A DNA stretch of 64,000 bases from an uncultured Roseicyclus sp. (GTDB lineage: Bacteria; Pseudomonadota; Alphaproteobacteria; Rhodobacterales; Rhodobacteraceae), in contig CAKZPN010000061.1 in NCBI GenBank assembly GCA_937139335.1, positions 98,515 through 162,514 of the forward strand, in the 5' to 3' direction. Under the pieces are notes generated by a model, which ran no database searches, was not told the origin of the DNA, and worked only from the letters and a program-made list of their open reading frames with translations. Positions 53,606-62,787 of this stretch are shown one piece after another (within the stretch, counting starts at the first letter, position 1; each line of letters starts with the position of its first letter). The position numbers and the translations under genes were made by a program.

Positions 53606-53634
53606 GCCGTGCCCCGCAACCGCGCGGGCATGGC
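53606..53634 (+). terminator. Imperfect hairpin between ATPase and binding-protein genes
   Basis: GCCGTGCCCCGC can pair with GCGCGGGCATGGC across AACC with one bulge and one mismatch (53606-53634). Not followed by a T-run; probably an mRNA-stability or partial-termination element. Confidence 0.4.
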
Positions 53635-53700
53635 GGCCCAATAACAATCAAGAAACGAGATCGAGGGCACCCACGTGCCAAAACAAGGAGAAAGACACCG

Positions 53701-54813
53701 ATGAAACTCAAGAGCCTATTGCTTATGAGCACTGGCGCGGCCCTTGCGGCCACCGCCGTCGCGGCACAGGACATGGCCGACAGCATGACCATCGTCAGCT
53801 GGGGCGGGGCCTACCAGTCCAGCCAGATCAACGCCTATTCCGACCCCTACCAGGAGATGAACCCGGACGTGGAAATCGTCTGGGACGAAAGCAGCCCCGA
53901 GGCCGTCGCCCGCATGCGCGCGATGGAAGAGGCCGGCAACGTGACCTGGGACCTGGTCGACGTGGTGGCGGCGGATGCCATCCGCCTCTGCGACGAGGGC
54001 CTGGCGATGGAGGTCGACCACGACGAGATGCTGGCCCCCGCAGATGACGGCACGCCCGCCAGCGAGGATTTCGGCGAGCTGATCGTCTCGGACTGCTTCA
54101 TCCCGCAAATCGTCTACTCGACCACCAACGGCTACCGCACCGACGTGGCCGAATGGGAAGGCCGCACGCCCGAGGATGTCTGCGCGCTGTTCGATCTCGA
54201 GAACTTCCCCGGCACGCGCACGCTGGAACGCCGCCCGATCAACAACCTCGAATGGGCGCTTCTGTGTGACGGCGTCGCGATGGAAGACATCTACGACACG
54301 CTCGAGACCGAGGAAGGCATCGACCGCGCCTTCGCGATGCTCGACACGATCAAGGAAGACACCATCTGGTGGACCTCGGCCGCCGAGGCGATCCAGTTCC
54401 TCGCCGATGGCGAGGCCGTGATGGGCTCCACCTACAACGGCCGCCTGTTCTCGGCGATCGTGGAGCAGGACCAGCCGATCGAGATGCTGTGGGATGCGCA
54501 GGTGTTCGACATCGACGGCTGGGTCGTCCCCGCCGACCTGCCCGACGACCGCCTGGCGCGTGTCGAGGACTTCCTGGTCTTCGCCACCGACACGCAGCGT
54601 CTTGCCGATCAGGCCGCCTACATCTCCTATGGTCCGGCCCGCGCGTCTTCGGCGCCGATGGTTGGTACGCATGCCGAGCTGGGCGTGGAGATGGCGCCGC
54701 ACATGCCGACGAACCCGGCCAACTCCGAGCGGGTGATCGTGTTCAACTACCTCTGGTGGGCCGATTACCGCGACGACCTGGACGCACGGTTCCAGGCGTG
54801 GCTGGCGCAGTAA
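53701..54813 (+). CDS. Polyamine-type periplasmic binding protein (PotD/PotF-like)
   Basis: 370 residues. Signal peptide ends at about 22 (TAVAAQD). MTIVSWGGAYQSSQINAYSD is the standard opening of PotD-like proteins. The mature protein is strongly acidic, with two Cys pairs possible (CDEGL, CFIPQ, CALFD, CDGVAM) and Trp-rich ligand positions (IWWTSAAEAI). AAGGAG precedes the ATG. Confidence 0.9.
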   Translation: MKLKSLLLMSTGAALAATAVAAQDMADSMTIVSWGGAYQSSQINAYSDPYQEMNPDVEIVWDESSPEAVARMRAMEEAGNVTWDLVDVVAADAIRLCDEGLAMEVDHDEMLAPADDGTPASEDFGELIVSDCFIPQIVYSTTNGYRTDVAEWEGRTPEDVCALFDLENFPGTRTLERRPINNLEWALLCDGVAMEDIYDTLETEEGIDRAFAMLDTIKEDTIWWTSAAEAIQFLADGEAVMGSTYNGRLFSAIVEQDQPIEMLWDAQVFDIDGWVVPADLPDDRLARVEDFLVFATDTQRLADQAAYISYGPARASSAPMVGTHAELGVEMAPHMPTNPANSERVIVFNYLWWADYRDDLDARFQAWLAQ

Positions 54814-54833
54814 GCCCGCCGAGCTGACACTGG

Positions 54834-54856
54834 CCGGGGCGGTGACGCCGCCCCGG
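54834..54856 (+). terminator. Hairpin between binding-protein and permease genes
   Basis: CCGGGGCGG at 54834-54842, TGACG loop, CCGCCCCGG at 54848-54856, then TCCCCCTTT. A 9-bp perfect stem 20 bp after the stop. Probably lets the binding protein be made in excess of the permeases. Confidence 0.65.
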
Positions 54857-54891
54857 TCCCCCTTTCCCGATCTGCCCGAGGACATCCGCGC

Positions 54892-56589
54892 ATGAGCGAC
54901 GCCACCGCAGGCAACCTGAGCCAGGCCGCCGCCGAGTCCCGTCGGACCGACGCCGAACAGACCGGACCGATGCTGGCCGCCGACGGCAGGCCGCTGAAGC
55001 AGAGCTTGAACCGCGCGCTGCGGGCACAGAAGCTGCGCGCGCTGGCGCTGATCGCGCCGCTGCTGCTGTTCCTGCTGGTCACCTTCGTCGCGCCCATCGT
55101 CGACATGCTGTTCCGTTCCGTCGAGAACCAGATCGTGTCCGAGACCCTGCCGCGCACTGTGATGGCGCTGGAGGACTGGGACGAGACCGACCTGCCGTCC
55201 GAGGATACCTACGCAGCCCTTGCCTATGATTTCCGCGAGGCCGCGGAGCGGCGCCGTCACACGCGCCTCGGCTCGCGCCTCAATTACGAACAGACCGGCC
55301 TCAGCTCGATCTTCCGCCGCTCCGGCCGCGGGATCGACGATGTGGGCGAGGTCTATGCCGACCAGTTCATCGCGCTGAACGCCGCATGGGAAGAACCCGC
55401 GACCTGGGTCGCGCTGATGGGCGACCCCGACTGGATCGCCGCGCAGGCAGAATGGGCCGCGACCGAGGACACCGAGGCTCGCGAGCCGAGCTTTCGCCTT
55501 GCGACGGGGATCGAGAACGTCCTGCCCGAGACCGCGGACGCCTACCGGTCCTTTGCCCGCGCGATCCAGGCCGAGGCGCGCAACCCCGACAGCCCGGTCG
55601 AGGAGGAACCCTGGAACACGGTCTACCTCGCGCTTTACCGCGACCTCGCGGCGGCGCCGGCCAGCGCGATCACCGGCTATTCCGGCCCTGAAGAGGCGCT
55701 GCTGCGCGAGGCCGCCGATGCCGTTTCGGGCTTCGAGACCGTGAACCTGCGCGAGACCTTCGCCGAGATCGAGGAGGGTTGGGTCGAGATGCCGGTCTGG
55801 GGCACCATCGAGACCTTTTCGGACCCCTATACCGCCGGCTATTTCCTCGCCTCGGTCGATCTGCGCCTGACGCCGCAGGGGATAGAGCCGGTGGACGAGA
55901 ACCAGCGCATCTACCTGCTGCTGTTCCAGCGCACGATCGTCCTGTCGCTCAGCATCATGGGGCTGTGCGTGATCCTCGGCTACCCGATCGCCTTCCTGCT
56001 GTCGAACCTGCCGATGCGCACCTCGAACCTGCTGTTGATCCTGGTGCTGCTGCCGTTCTGGACCTCGCTCCTGGTGCGCACCAGCGCGTGGAAGGTGCTG
56101 TTGCAGCAGCAGGGCGTGATCAACGACGTGCTGGTCTGGATGGGTATCGTGTCGGACGGCGCGCGACTGGCGCTGATCAACAACCAGCTCGGCACGGTGA
56201 TCGCGATGACGCATATCCTGCTGCCCTTCATGATCCTGCCGCTCTATTCGGTGATGAAGACCATCCCGCCCAGTTACGTGCGCGCGGCGAAATCGCTGGG
56301 TGCCACGAACTGGACGGCGTTCTGGCGGGTCTATTTCCCGCAATCGGTGCCGGGCATCGGGGCGGGCTGCATCCTCGTCTTCATTCTGTCGATCGGCTAT
56401 TACATCACGCCCGAACTGGTGGGCGGCCGCACCGGCATCTTCATCTCGAACCGGATCGCCTTCCACATCTCCGACAGCCTGAACTGGGGTCTGGCGGCGG
56501 CACTCGGCACCATCCTGCTGGTGCTCGTGCTGGTGCTCTACTGGCTCTACGACCGGATCGTCGGCATCGACAACGTGAAGCTGGGGTAA
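54892..56589 (+). CDS. Polyamine-type ABC permease I with a large periplasmic insert
   Basis: 565 residues, about twice the usual PotB (285). One helix at about 48-75 is followed by about 260 hydrophilic residues (76-336), rich in Glu, Asp and Arg. The normal five-helix PotB core then starts near 340 (IYLLLFQRTIVLSLSIMGLC). The EAA loop reads VRAAKSLGATNWTAFWRVYF near 465. Because the first helix would place the extra part in the periplasm, it may form an extracytoplasmic domain that contacts the binding protein. I do not recognise its fold. Confidence 0.9.
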   Translation: MSDATAGNLSQAAAESRRTDAEQTGPMLAADGRPLKQSLNRALRAQKLRALALIAPLLLFLLVTFVAPIVDMLFRSVENQIVSETLPRTVMALEDWDETDLPSEDTYAALAYDFREAAERRRHTRLGSRLNYEQTGLSSIFRRSGRGIDDVGEVYADQFIALNAAWEEPATWVALMGDPDWIAAQAEWAATEDTEAREPSFRLATGIENVLPETADAYRSFARAIQAEARNPDSPVEEEPWNTVYLALYRDLAAAPASAITGYSGPEEALLREAADAVSGFETVNLRETFAEIEEGWVEMPVWGTIETFSDPYTAGYFLASVDLRLTPQGIEPVDENQRIYLLLFQRTIVLSLSIMGLCVILGYPIAFLLSNLPMRTSNLLLILVLLPFWTSLLVRTSAWKVLLQQQGVINDVLVWMGIVSDGARLALINNQLGTVIAMTHILLPFMILPLYSVMKTIPPSYVRAAKSLGATNWTAFWRVYFPQSVPGIGAGCILVFILSIGYYITPELVGGRTGIFISNRIAFHISDSLNWGLAAALGTILLVLVLVLYWLYDRIVGIDNVKLG

Positions 56590-56595
56590 CGACAC

Positions 56596-57453
56596 ATGGA
56601 CTACAAGCTTCCCCCCTATGCCACGACCGGGCAGCGGATCTGGTTCTACGGGTTCCGCGTCATCTGCGGGCTGATCTTCTTCTTCCTGATGGCGCCGATC
56701 CTCGTGATCATCCCGCTCAGCTTCAATGCCGAGAACTTCTTCACCTTCACGCCCGGCATGCTGGCCTTCGACCCCGATGCCTACAGCCTCCGCCATTACC
56801 AGGATTTCTTCACCAATCCGGGCTGGCAGCAGGCGCTGCGCAACTCGCTGATGATCGCCCCCGTGGCGACGCTGATCTCGGTCAGCCTGGGCACTCTGGC
56901 GGCCATTGGCCTGTCGCAGTCCCACGTGCCGTTCAAGGGCACGATCATGGCGGTCCTGATCTCGCCGATGATCGTGCCGCTGATCATCTCGGCAGCGGGG
57001 ATGTATTTCTTCTACTCCCGCGTGGGGTTGCAAGGCACCTACTGGGGCGTGGTGCTGGCGCATGCGGCGCTGGGCATTCCCTTTGTGATCATCACGGTGA
57101 CGGCGACGCTGGTGGGCTTTGACCGGTCGCTGACGCGGGCGGCGGCGAGCCTGGGGGCGAACCCGGTGACGACCTTCTTCAAGGTGCAGATGCCGCTGAT
57201 CCTGCCCGGCGTGATCTCGGGCGGGCTGTTCGCCTTCATCACCAGTTTCGACGAGGTCGTGGTGGTGATCTTCGTCGGCTCCGCCGGCCAGCAGACGCTG
57301 CCCTGGCAGATGTTCATCGGCTTGCGCGAACAGATCAGCCCGACGATCCTGGCGGTGGCGACGATCCTGGTCGCGGTGTCGATCTGCCTGCTGACGGCGG
57401 TGGAATTGCTGCGCCGCCGGTCCGAACGGCTGCGCGGCATGTCGCCGGGCTAA
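56596..57453 (+). CDS. Polyamine-type ABC permease II (PotC-like)
   Basis: 285 residues, six transmembrane helices. The EAA loop is LTRAAASLGANPVTTFFKVQ near 177-196. Starts 6 bp after permease I. Its TAA stop and the TAG stop of the convergent malQ gene overlap in CTAA (57450-57453). Confidence 0.92.
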   Translation: MDYKLPPYATTGQRIWFYGFRVICGLIFFFLMAPILVIIPLSFNAENFFTFTPGMLAFDPDAYSLRHYQDFFTNPGWQQALRNSLMIAPVATLISVSLGTLAAIGLSQSHVPFKGTIMAVLISPMIVPLIISAAGMYFFYSRVGLQGTYWGVVLAHAALGIPFVIITVTATLVGFDRSLTRAAASLGANPVTTFFKVQMPLILPGVISGGLFAFITSFDEVVVVIFVGSAGQQTLPWQMFIGLREQISPTILAVATILVAVSICLLTAVELLRRRSERLRGMSPG

Positions 57454-59300
57454 CGTCCGGCGGCCCGCATTCTGGCGGCGACCGCTGTCAGGCGCGGGTC
57501 TTGCGCCAGGTCCACGCCCGCGACGGGCAGCTTGCGGCGCCAGTTGGGGTAGGTGTCGATCGTGCCGGGCAGGTTGGCCTGATCGGTCACGTCGAGAACA
57601 TCCTCCGCCTGCACCACCACCAGCTCCGAGCCGGTCTGCGCCAGAAACCCGTGCATCGCCGCCGCGTCCGTGCCGCCCATGGTCCCGGCGAAGGTTTGCG
57701 CGTCGGCGCTGCGCGCCGTGACGCCTTTGGCCAGCGTGTCGTCGCCGATGCTGCCGATGGCGTGGCGCGCGCGGATGTCGGCGCCCCCGGCCCAACCGCC
57801 GAAGGTCGGCAGGTCATGGGTGCCGAAGGCGGCGAGCGTCGGGGCCGGGTAGGCGTCGGGCTTGGTCTCGTGCTCGAATTGCAGCAGGCGGCAGCCGAGG
57901 ATGCCGCTGTCCGCCAGCGCCTCCTGCAAGCCGTCGGGGATATTTCCGAGATCTTCGCCGATCACAGTCGCACCGGCGCGCGCGGCCTCGATCCTGATCA
58001 CGGCCAGCATCGCCGCGCGCGGCATCGCGACATAGGCGCCGGGCAGGCCGGGCGCATCCGGCACCCAGAAGGCGCGGTCAAAGCCGAGGATGTGGTCGAT
58101 ACGCAGCAGCTTGGCGTAGCGCAGCTGCTGGCGCAACGTGTCGGCGAGGAGCGCGAAATGGCCGCGCTGCAGCGCGTGCGGGTTCAGCGGCGCGAGGCTC
58201 CAGCGCTGGCCATGCGGCGCGAAGGGATCTGGCGGTGCGCCGAGCGAGACGCCCTGCGCGAACCAGGGTCGGTCGGCCCAGGTCTCGGCCCCCGCCGGGT
58301 GCGTGCCGACGGCGAGGTCGAGGTAAAGGCCATAGCGCATCCCCGCGCCGGTGAGCGCCCGTTGCGCGTCGGTGAGCTGACGATGCGCCTGCCATTGCAG
58401 CCACTGGTGGTAGCGGATTTCGGGCGCGAGGTCGTCGAGCGGCGCGGTGGCGGGGTCTTGAAGCCGGGTGGGCCAGTTCGTCCAGAGCGCGCCGTGGCGG
58501 TCGGACAGCGCCTGATGCGCGCCGAAGCGGGTGAGGCTCTCGCCCTCGGCGGCGCAAAAGGCGTCGAAATCGGGGTCGCCGGCGAATTGCGCGTAGGCGG
58601 CATGCAGGGCGGCGCGCTTGGCGGGGATCTCGGTGGCGTAGTCGACCAGCGGGCCGGAGGCCACGCCTTCGCCTGTGGCGATGTGGAGCGGGTTCAGGCG
58701 CCGGCGGTGGGAGGGCGAATAGGGGCTCGACCACGTCGGTTCGGTCGGGAAACCTGCGTGGATCGGGTTGATGCCGAGGAAAGCCGCGCCGGTGCTTGCC
58801 AGCGCCACGCCGGTGCGCTTCAGGTCGGCATAGTCGCCGTAGCCTTTGCGCGCGGGTTCCCGCAGACCCCAGAGCGGCGCGGTGAGGCCCCAGCCGCGCG
58901 GCGGCAGGGGCAGGTGCGGGGGCGCAGTGAGGAGCGTCGTCTCGTGTGGCCCGGTGCCGAGGACGTGAAGGCCGAGGGGCAGGGGCGGCAGGTCACGGCC
59001 ACGGCCCTCGATCTCCTCCCCCTCCTCGGTGCGGATCACCCAGGGGCCGGGATCGGCGGGCAGGCGGGTGGGGGCGCCGGGTCGCGTGATGATGTGGTGC
59101 GGCAGGGGCCGCGTGGCTTCGGCAGCGCGGCGATCGGCCAATCGCGCGGCGGCGTCGGCCTCGGAAGAAACCGCCTCCCCCATCGCGGCCATGAGCGCGA
59201 GCGCGGTGTCGCGGCCGGTCTCGCGGATGCCGGCCATCTGGTCGGTGTAGCGCGGCAAGATCCCGAGCGCCGCGGCAAGCTCCGCGATCGCGCCCCTCAT
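57450..59300 (-). CDS. malQ: 4-alpha-glucanotransferase
   Basis: 616 residues, GH77. After an N-terminal helical region, PIHAGFPTEPTWSSPYSPSH near 183 and LLRIDHILGFDRAFWVPD (about 393-410, with the nucleophile Asp) are typical. GATVIGEDLGNIPDGLQEAL carries the acid/base Glu near 448, and FGTHDLPTFGGW has the third Asp. It transfers maltodextrin segments, complementing GlgX. The ATG overlaps the glgX stop (ATGA, 59297-59300). Confidence 0.92.
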   Translation of the reverse strand: MRGAIAELAAALGILPRYTDQMAGIRETGRDTALALMAAMGEAVSSEADAAARLADRRAAEATRPLPHHIITRPGAPTRLPADPGPWVIRTEEGEEIEGRGRDLPPLPLGLHVLGTGPHETTLLTAPPHLPLPPRGWGLTAPLWGLREPARKGYGDYADLKRTGVALASTGAAFLGINPIHAGFPTEPTWSSPYSPSHRRRLNPLHIATGEGVASGPLVDYATEIPAKRAALHAAYAQFAGDPDFDAFCAAEGESLTRFGAHQALSDRHGALWTNWPTRLQDPATAPLDDLAPEIRYHQWLQWQAHRQLTDAQRALTGAGMRYGLYLDLAVGTHPAGAETWADRPWFAQGVSLGAPPDPFAPHGQRWSLAPLNPHALQRGHFALLADTLRQQLRYAKLLRIDHILGFDRAFWVPDAPGLPGAYVAMPRAAMLAVIRIEAARAGATVIGEDLGNIPDGLQEALADSGILGCRLLQFEHETKPDAYPAPTLAAFGTHDLPTFGGWAGGADIRARHAIGSIGDDTLAKGVTARSADAQTFAGTMGGTDAAAMHGFLAQTGSELVVVQAEDVLDVTDQANLPGTIDTYPNWRRKLPVAGVDLAQDPRLTAVAARMRAAGR

Positions 59301-61381
59301 GCCGAGGGTTCCAGCACCAGCGCCAGCACCGCCTCGGCCGGGCAGTCGAGGGTGCCCGTCTCCTCGCGCTCGACATCCGCAGGCTCGGCCGTGGTGTCGA
59401 TGCGGCAGACCCAGCGCTGGCCCTCGGGCGCGTCGGGCAGGACCACCCGCGCCGCCTTGCCGGCGTTGAAGATCAGCAGGATCGCCGATTGCTGCGCGGC
59501 GTAGCGCGGCGTGCCGGCGGCCGTCCGCTTTTCGACGCAGAGCAGGCGGCGGCTGTCGTCGGTCCAGTCGGCATCCGTCATCTCATGCCCGTCCGCGCGC
59601 CACCAGAACAGGTCCGGCAGGCCGTCGACGGCGCGTTCGCGCGCGTGCAGGAACCGCTTTTGCCGCAGGATCGGGTGCGTGCGGCGGAAGGCGACCATGG
59701 CTTGGGTGAAGGCGAGCAGATCCTCCTCGGCGCTGTCCCAGCCGATCCAGCCGATCTCGTTGTCCTGGGCATAGGCGTTGTTGTTGCCGGATTGCGAATT
59801 GCCGATCTCGTCGCCCGCGAGGATCATCGGCGTGCCTTGCGACAGCAGCAGCGTGGCCAGCATGTTGCGCTTGCGCCGGGCGCGGGCGGCGCGGATCGCG
59901 GCATCCGCCGTCGGCCCCTCGACGCCCATGTTGTCGGACCAGTTGGCGTTGTGCCCGTCGCGGTTGCCCTCGCCGTTGGCCTCGTTGTGCCGCTCGGCGT
60001 AGCTGACGACATCGGTGAGGGTGTAGCCGTCATGCGCCGTCAGCAGGTTTACCGAACTGGTCGCGGGACGGCCGGAATGGTCGAACTGCCGCGCCGATCC
60101 GGTGAGGCGGTCGGCCAGGCGCGGCACCTGTCCGTCGTCGCCGCGCCAGAACTGGCGCACGGTATCCCTGTAGCGGTCGTTCCATTCCAGGAACGGCGGC
60201 GGGAATGCGCCAAGCTGGTAGCCGCCCGGCCCGATGTCCCAGGGCTCCGCGATCAGCTTCACGCGGGTCAGGACCGGGTCCTGCCGTATCGCGTCGAAAA
60301 AGGCCGCGCCCTGGTCGAAGCCGGTGGGCGTGCGTCCTAGCGTGGCGCAGAGGTCGAAGCGGAAGCCGTCGACATGCATCTCCTCCACCCAGTAGCGCAG
60401 GCTGTCCATGATCATCCTGAGCACCATCGGGTGATCGACGTTCACGGTGTTCCCGGTGCCGGTGTCGTTGATGTAGTGGCGCTTGTCGCCGTCCAGCCGG
60501 TAGTAACTGCGGTTGTCGAGGCCGCGAAAGGCCAGCGTCGGGCCGCGGTGATCGCCCTCGCAGGTGTGGTTGTAGACGACGTCGAGGATCACCTCGATGC
60601 CGGCGCCATGCAGGCGGGCGACCATCTGCTGGAACTCGGCGATGTCGCCCGCCTGAAGGTAGCGCGGGTCGGGGGCGAAGAATCCGAGGCTCTGGTAGCC
60701 CCAGTAGTTCGTCAGGCCCTTGTCGTGCAGGAATCTGTCGTCGACGAAGGCGTGGATCGGCAACAGTTCCACCGCCGTGACGCCAAGCCCGGTCAGGTGG
60801 TCGAGCATCGGGTCCGAGGCGAGGCCGAGGAAGGTGCCCTTGGGCGACGCAGTGGGATGCAGGCGGGTCAGGCCCTTCACATGCGCCTCGTAGATCACCG
60901 TCTCGTCGATAGGTGTCTCGGGCGGGCGGTCGTGGCCCCAGCTGAAGGCGGGGTCGACCACCACGGAGCGCGGCATCCAGGGCGCGCTGTCGAGGGTCGA
61001 GAAACTGTCGGGCCCCTTCGCCGGGTCGTAGCCGTAGAGCGCGTCGTTCCAGACCGGGTGGCCGGTCAGGCGGCGGGCATAGGGGTCGACCAGCAGCTTG
61101 TTCGGGTTGAAGCGGTGCCCCTCCTGCGGGGCATAGGGGCCGTGGGCGCGGTAGCCGTAGAGCTGGCCGGGGCGCAGCCCGGAGATATGTCCGTGCCAGA
61201 CATCGCCGTCGCGCTCGGGCAGGTCGAGGCGCTGCACCTCGGTCTTGCCGTCCTCCGAAAACAGGCACAGCACCATCCGCGTGGCATGGGCGGAGAACAC
61301 GGCGAAATTCACGCCCTCGCCATCGAAGCACGCGCCGAGCGGCGCGGCGCGGCCGGCGGAAATAGCATGTGTCATGGTCAT
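59297..61381 (-). CDS. glgX: Glycogen debranching enzyme GlgX
   Basis: 694 residues, GH13 isoamylase-type. CBM48 N-terminal domain ([20 protein letters not shown]), then the barrel with [10 protein letters not shown] near 265, [15 protein letters not shown] (nucleophile Asp) near 325, [10 protein letters not shown] (acid/base Glu) near 362 and [15 protein letters not shown] near 428. It removes short branches left after phosphorylase action. Start at ATG 61381, which overlaps the glgA stop by one base (TGATG). Confidence 0.95.
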   Translation of the reverse strand: MTMTHAISAGRAAPLGACFDGEGVNFAVFSAHATRMVLCLFSEDGKTEVQRLDLPERDGDVWHGHISGLRPGQLYGYRAHGPYAPQEGHRFNPNKLLVDPYARRLTGHPVWNDALYGYDPAKGPDSFSTLDSAPWMPRSVVVDPAFSWGHDRPPETPIDETVIYEAHVKGLTRLHPTASPKGTFLGLASDPMLDHLTGLGVTAVELLPIHAFVDDRFLHDKGLTNYWGYQSLGFFAPDPRYLQAGDIAEFQQMVARLHGAGIEVILDVVYNHTCEGDHRGPTLAFRGLDNRSYYRLDGDKRHYINDTGTGNTVNVDHPMVLRMIMDSLRYWVEEMHVDGFRFDLCATLGRTPTGFDQGAAFFDAIRQDPVLTRVKLIAEPWDIGPGGYQLGAFPPPFLEWNDRYRDTVRQFWRGDDGQVPRLADRLTGSARQFDHSGRPATSSVNLLTAHDGYTLTDVVSYAERHNEANGEGNRDGHNANWSDNMGVEGPTADAAIRAARARRKRNMLATLLLSQGTPMILAGDEIGNSQSGNNNAYAQDNEIGWIGWDSAEEDLLAFTQAMVAFRRTHPILRQKRFLHARERAVDGLPDLFWWRADGHEMTDADWTDDSRRLLCVEKRTAAGTPRYAAQQSAILLIFNAGKAARVVLPDAPEGQRWVCRIDTTAEPADVEREETGTLDCPAEAVLALVLEPSA

Positions 61382-62787
61382 CAGCGTCCGGTCAGGCCGT
61401 CGTAGAGCGCCTTGTAGTCGGCCGCGGACTGATCCCAGCCGACCGGGTGGCGCATGGCGTTTCGCTGCATCCTGAGCCACAGATCGGGGTGGGAGTAAAG
61501 ACCGCAGAGCCGGTCGAACGCGCGCGACAGCGCCTCGGCGGTCGTGGGATGGAACTGGAGGCCGGTGGCCACGCCGGCGCGCAGGCCCGCGGGCGAGGCG
61601 TCGATGACGGTGTCGACCAGCCCGCCGGTATAGGCGACCAGCGGCAGGGTGCCGTAACGCAACCCGTAGAGCTGCGTGAGGCCGCAGGGCTCGAACCGGG
61701 AGGGGACGAGGATGGCGTCGCCGCCTTCGATCAGCAGCCGCGCCAGCGCCTCGTCATAGCCGAGCGTGACGGCCACGTTGGCATGCGCCGTGGCGCGGCG
61801 GAACGCCTGTTCAAGCTCCGGCTCGCCCGAGCCCAGAAGCGCCAGTTGTCCACCCTGGTCGAGCAGGCGGGGCAGGGCGTCGAGCAGCAGGTCGAGCCCC
61901 TTTTGATAGGTCAGCCGCGAGACCACGACGCAAAGCGGGCCGTCAGCCTCGGGCAGGTCCAGCGTCTGCCGCAGCCGGGCCTTGTAGCGGCGCTTGCCGG
62001 TGGGGGTCCGGTACGGCGGCGCCCAGACCCCGAGATCGACGCCGTTCAGGATGCCCGAGAGCACGCCTTGCCGCGCGCGCAGCACGCCGTCGAGACCCAT
62101 GCCGAAGGCGGGGGTCAAGAGCTCGTCGGCATAGGTCGGGCTGACGGTGGTGATGCGGTCGGCGCTGACCAGCCCGGCCTTCAGGGTGCTGATATTGCCC
62201 CAGAACTCGAAGCCTTCCTGCGTCATGTCCGCGGCCGACAGGCGCAGCGAGGGCAGTTTGGCGACCGGCGCGAGGCCCTGGAAGGCGATGTTGTGGATCG
62301 TCATGATCGTGCCGACGCGGGCGTCGGGGTGATGCGCGCGCAGGTAGTAGGGCGCGAGCGCCGCCTGCCAGTCGTGACAGTGCAGGATCTCGGGGTGCCA
62401 GCCCGCCAGCCCGCCCCCCGCGATCTGCGCCGCGATCCAGCCGAGGGCTGCGAAGCGTTCCGGGTTGTCGGGCCAGTCCTGCCCGTCGGGGCGGTTGTAG
62501 GGCGCACCGTCGCGCGCGTAGAGATGCGGCGCGTCGAGCACCAGCAGGTCGAGCCCCGCCACCTTGGCCGCGACCACGCGCGCGGGGCCGCCGAAAAGAT
62601 CGGGATCCTCCAGCACGGTGTTGGGTTTCTTCAGCGCCGCCATGACCTTGGGGTAGCCGGGCAGGAGCGTGCGCATCTCCACCCCCAGCGGCGCCAGCGC
62701 GCCGGGAAGCGCGCCGGCCACGTCCGCCAGCCCGCCGGTCTTGACCAGCGGCGCGCATTCCGAGGTGACGGAAAGAACCCGGATCAT
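61381..62787 (-). CDS. glgA: Glycogen synthase
   Basis: 468 residues, GT5. ADP-glucose loop [16 protein letters not shown] at 16-31, [15 protein letters not shown] near 132-146, and C-terminal [13 protein letters not shown] with [18 protein letters not shown] near 365-382, including the catalytic Glu. Starts at ATG 62787, overlapping the glgC stop (ATGA, 62784-62787). Confidence 0.95.
   Translation of the reverse strand: MIRVLSVTSECAPLVKTGGLADVAGALPGALAPLGVEMRTLLPGYPKVMAALKKPNTVLEDPDLFGGPARVVAAKVAGLDLLVLDAPHLYARDGAPYNRPDGQDWPDNPERFAALGWIAAQIAGGGLAGWHPEILHCHDWQAALAPYYLRAHHPDARVGTIMTIHNIAFQGLAPVAKLPSLRLSAADMTQEGFEFWGNISTLKAGLVSADRITTVSPTYADELLTPAFGMGLDGVLRARQGVLSGILNGVDLGVWAPPYRTPTGKRRYKARLRQTLDLPEADGPLCVVVSRLTYQKGLDLLLDALPRLLDQGGQLALLGSGEPELEQAFRRATAHANVAVTLGYDEALARLLIEGGDAILVPSRFEPCGLTQLYGLRYGTLPLVAYTGGLVDTVIDASPAGLRAGVATGLQFHPTTAEALSRAFDRLCGLYSHPDLWLRMQRNAMRHPVGWDQSAADYKALYDGLTGR

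Noticed and set aside
53716..57795. 1359-residue minus-strand frame
   Set aside because: Covers four recognised genes (binding protein, two permeases, part of malQ) in the wrong frame, with an Arg/Gly/Asp-rich low-quality composition.
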